Shown: one piece after another, positions 5,197 through 5,302 of the stretch
How positions within the stretch are numbered: the first letter of the stretch is position 1
Layout: each line of letters begins with the position of its first letter
Assembly: GCA_958425285.1 (NCBI GenBank)
Contig: CATZVV010000149.1
Location: 1 to 5,302, forward strand
Length of the DNA: 5,302 nt
Source: an uncultured Lachnoclostridium sp.
Lineage (GTDB): Bacteria > Bacillota > Clostridia > Lachnospirales > Lachnospiraceae
Reading direction: 5' to 3'
The notes under the pieces: generated by a model
Told to the model about the DNA's origin: nothing
Database searches by the model: none
Seen by the model: the letters and a program-made list of their open reading frames with translations, nothing else
Made by a program: the position numbers and the translations under genes

Positions 5197-5302
5197 TTAT
5201 TTAGAAATACCAGCCTGCTTAATTAATCGATCAACATTTTCTGTAGTATGTGCACCATTTGCCAGCCATTTTTTAGCAGATTCCTCATCTACTTTAACGA
5301 CA
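5197..5302 (-). CDS. rpsP: 30S ribosomal protein S16, C-terminal 34 residues (5' end beyond window)
   Basis: The minus-strand frame entering at the window edge encodes VVKVDEESAKKWLANGAHTT and then NVDRLIKQAGISK before TAA at 5197-5199, 34 complete codons in all. The pattern of a helix with a conserved Trp, then a GA-(x)2-(T/S)-x-(T/N)-V segment and a final helix, matches the C terminus of S16, an early-binding 30S assembly protein. Its place directly before khpA, rimM, trmD and rplS confirms the identity. About 50 N-terminal residues and the operon promoter are outside the window. Confidence 0.93.
   Translation of the reverse strand, partial: VVKVDEESAKKWLANGAHTTENVDRLIKQAGISK

Noticed and set aside
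1..5302. Mobile element, CRISPR array, toxin-antitoxin pair or phage remnant
   Set aside because: No transposase or integrase frame, no regularly spaced repeats and no compositional break; every gene is a conserved housekeeping gene on one strand.

Overview
The window reads as ordinary chromosomal housekeeping DNA from a low-GC Gram-positive anaerobe, most likely a member of the Clostridia and plausibly Lachnospiraceae. The evidence is an AT-rich sequence, strong AGGAGG-type ribosome binding sites, a glutamate dehydrogenase whose first half closely resembles the Clostridium symbiosum enzyme, and the Firmicutes order rpsP-khpA-rimM-trmD-rplS followed by lepB and rbgA. The genus assignment is inferred from remembered family features, not from a search. 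All nine genes lie on the minus strand, so transcription runs from high to low coordinates. No gene-free stretch exceeds 300 bases.

Region 1 (5302 down to about 3171) is a ribosome and tRNA maturation operon: the 3' end of rpsP (S16), khpA (KH-domain RNA chaperone), rimM (30S maturation), trmD (tRNA m1G37 methyltransferase) and rplS (L19). rimM and trmD overlap by ATGA. A 10-bp hairpin lies between khpA and rimM, an 85-nt leader precedes rplS, and a clear intrinsic terminator follows rplS.

Region 2 (3121 to 835) is lepB-rbgA-lepB: two different type I signal peptidases flanking the 50S-assembly GTPase RbgA. The genes are 14 to 17 nt apart and look cotranscribed. The downstream peptidase has a full catalytic Ser/Lys pair plus a long acidic cytosolic N-terminal extension. 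The upstream one keeps the serine but has arginine where the catalytic lysine is expected.

Region 3 (834 to 1) holds a plausible promoter with a 7-bp inverted repeat over its -10 box, then the first 244 codons of gdhA, which runs off the window edge.

I see no mobile element, CRISPR array, tRNA or rRNA, and no convincing new multi-gene system. The points most worth a second look are the Lys-to-Arg change in the first signal peptidase, the acidic extension of the second, and an Asp-to-Glu change at the proposed catalytic base of TrmD.
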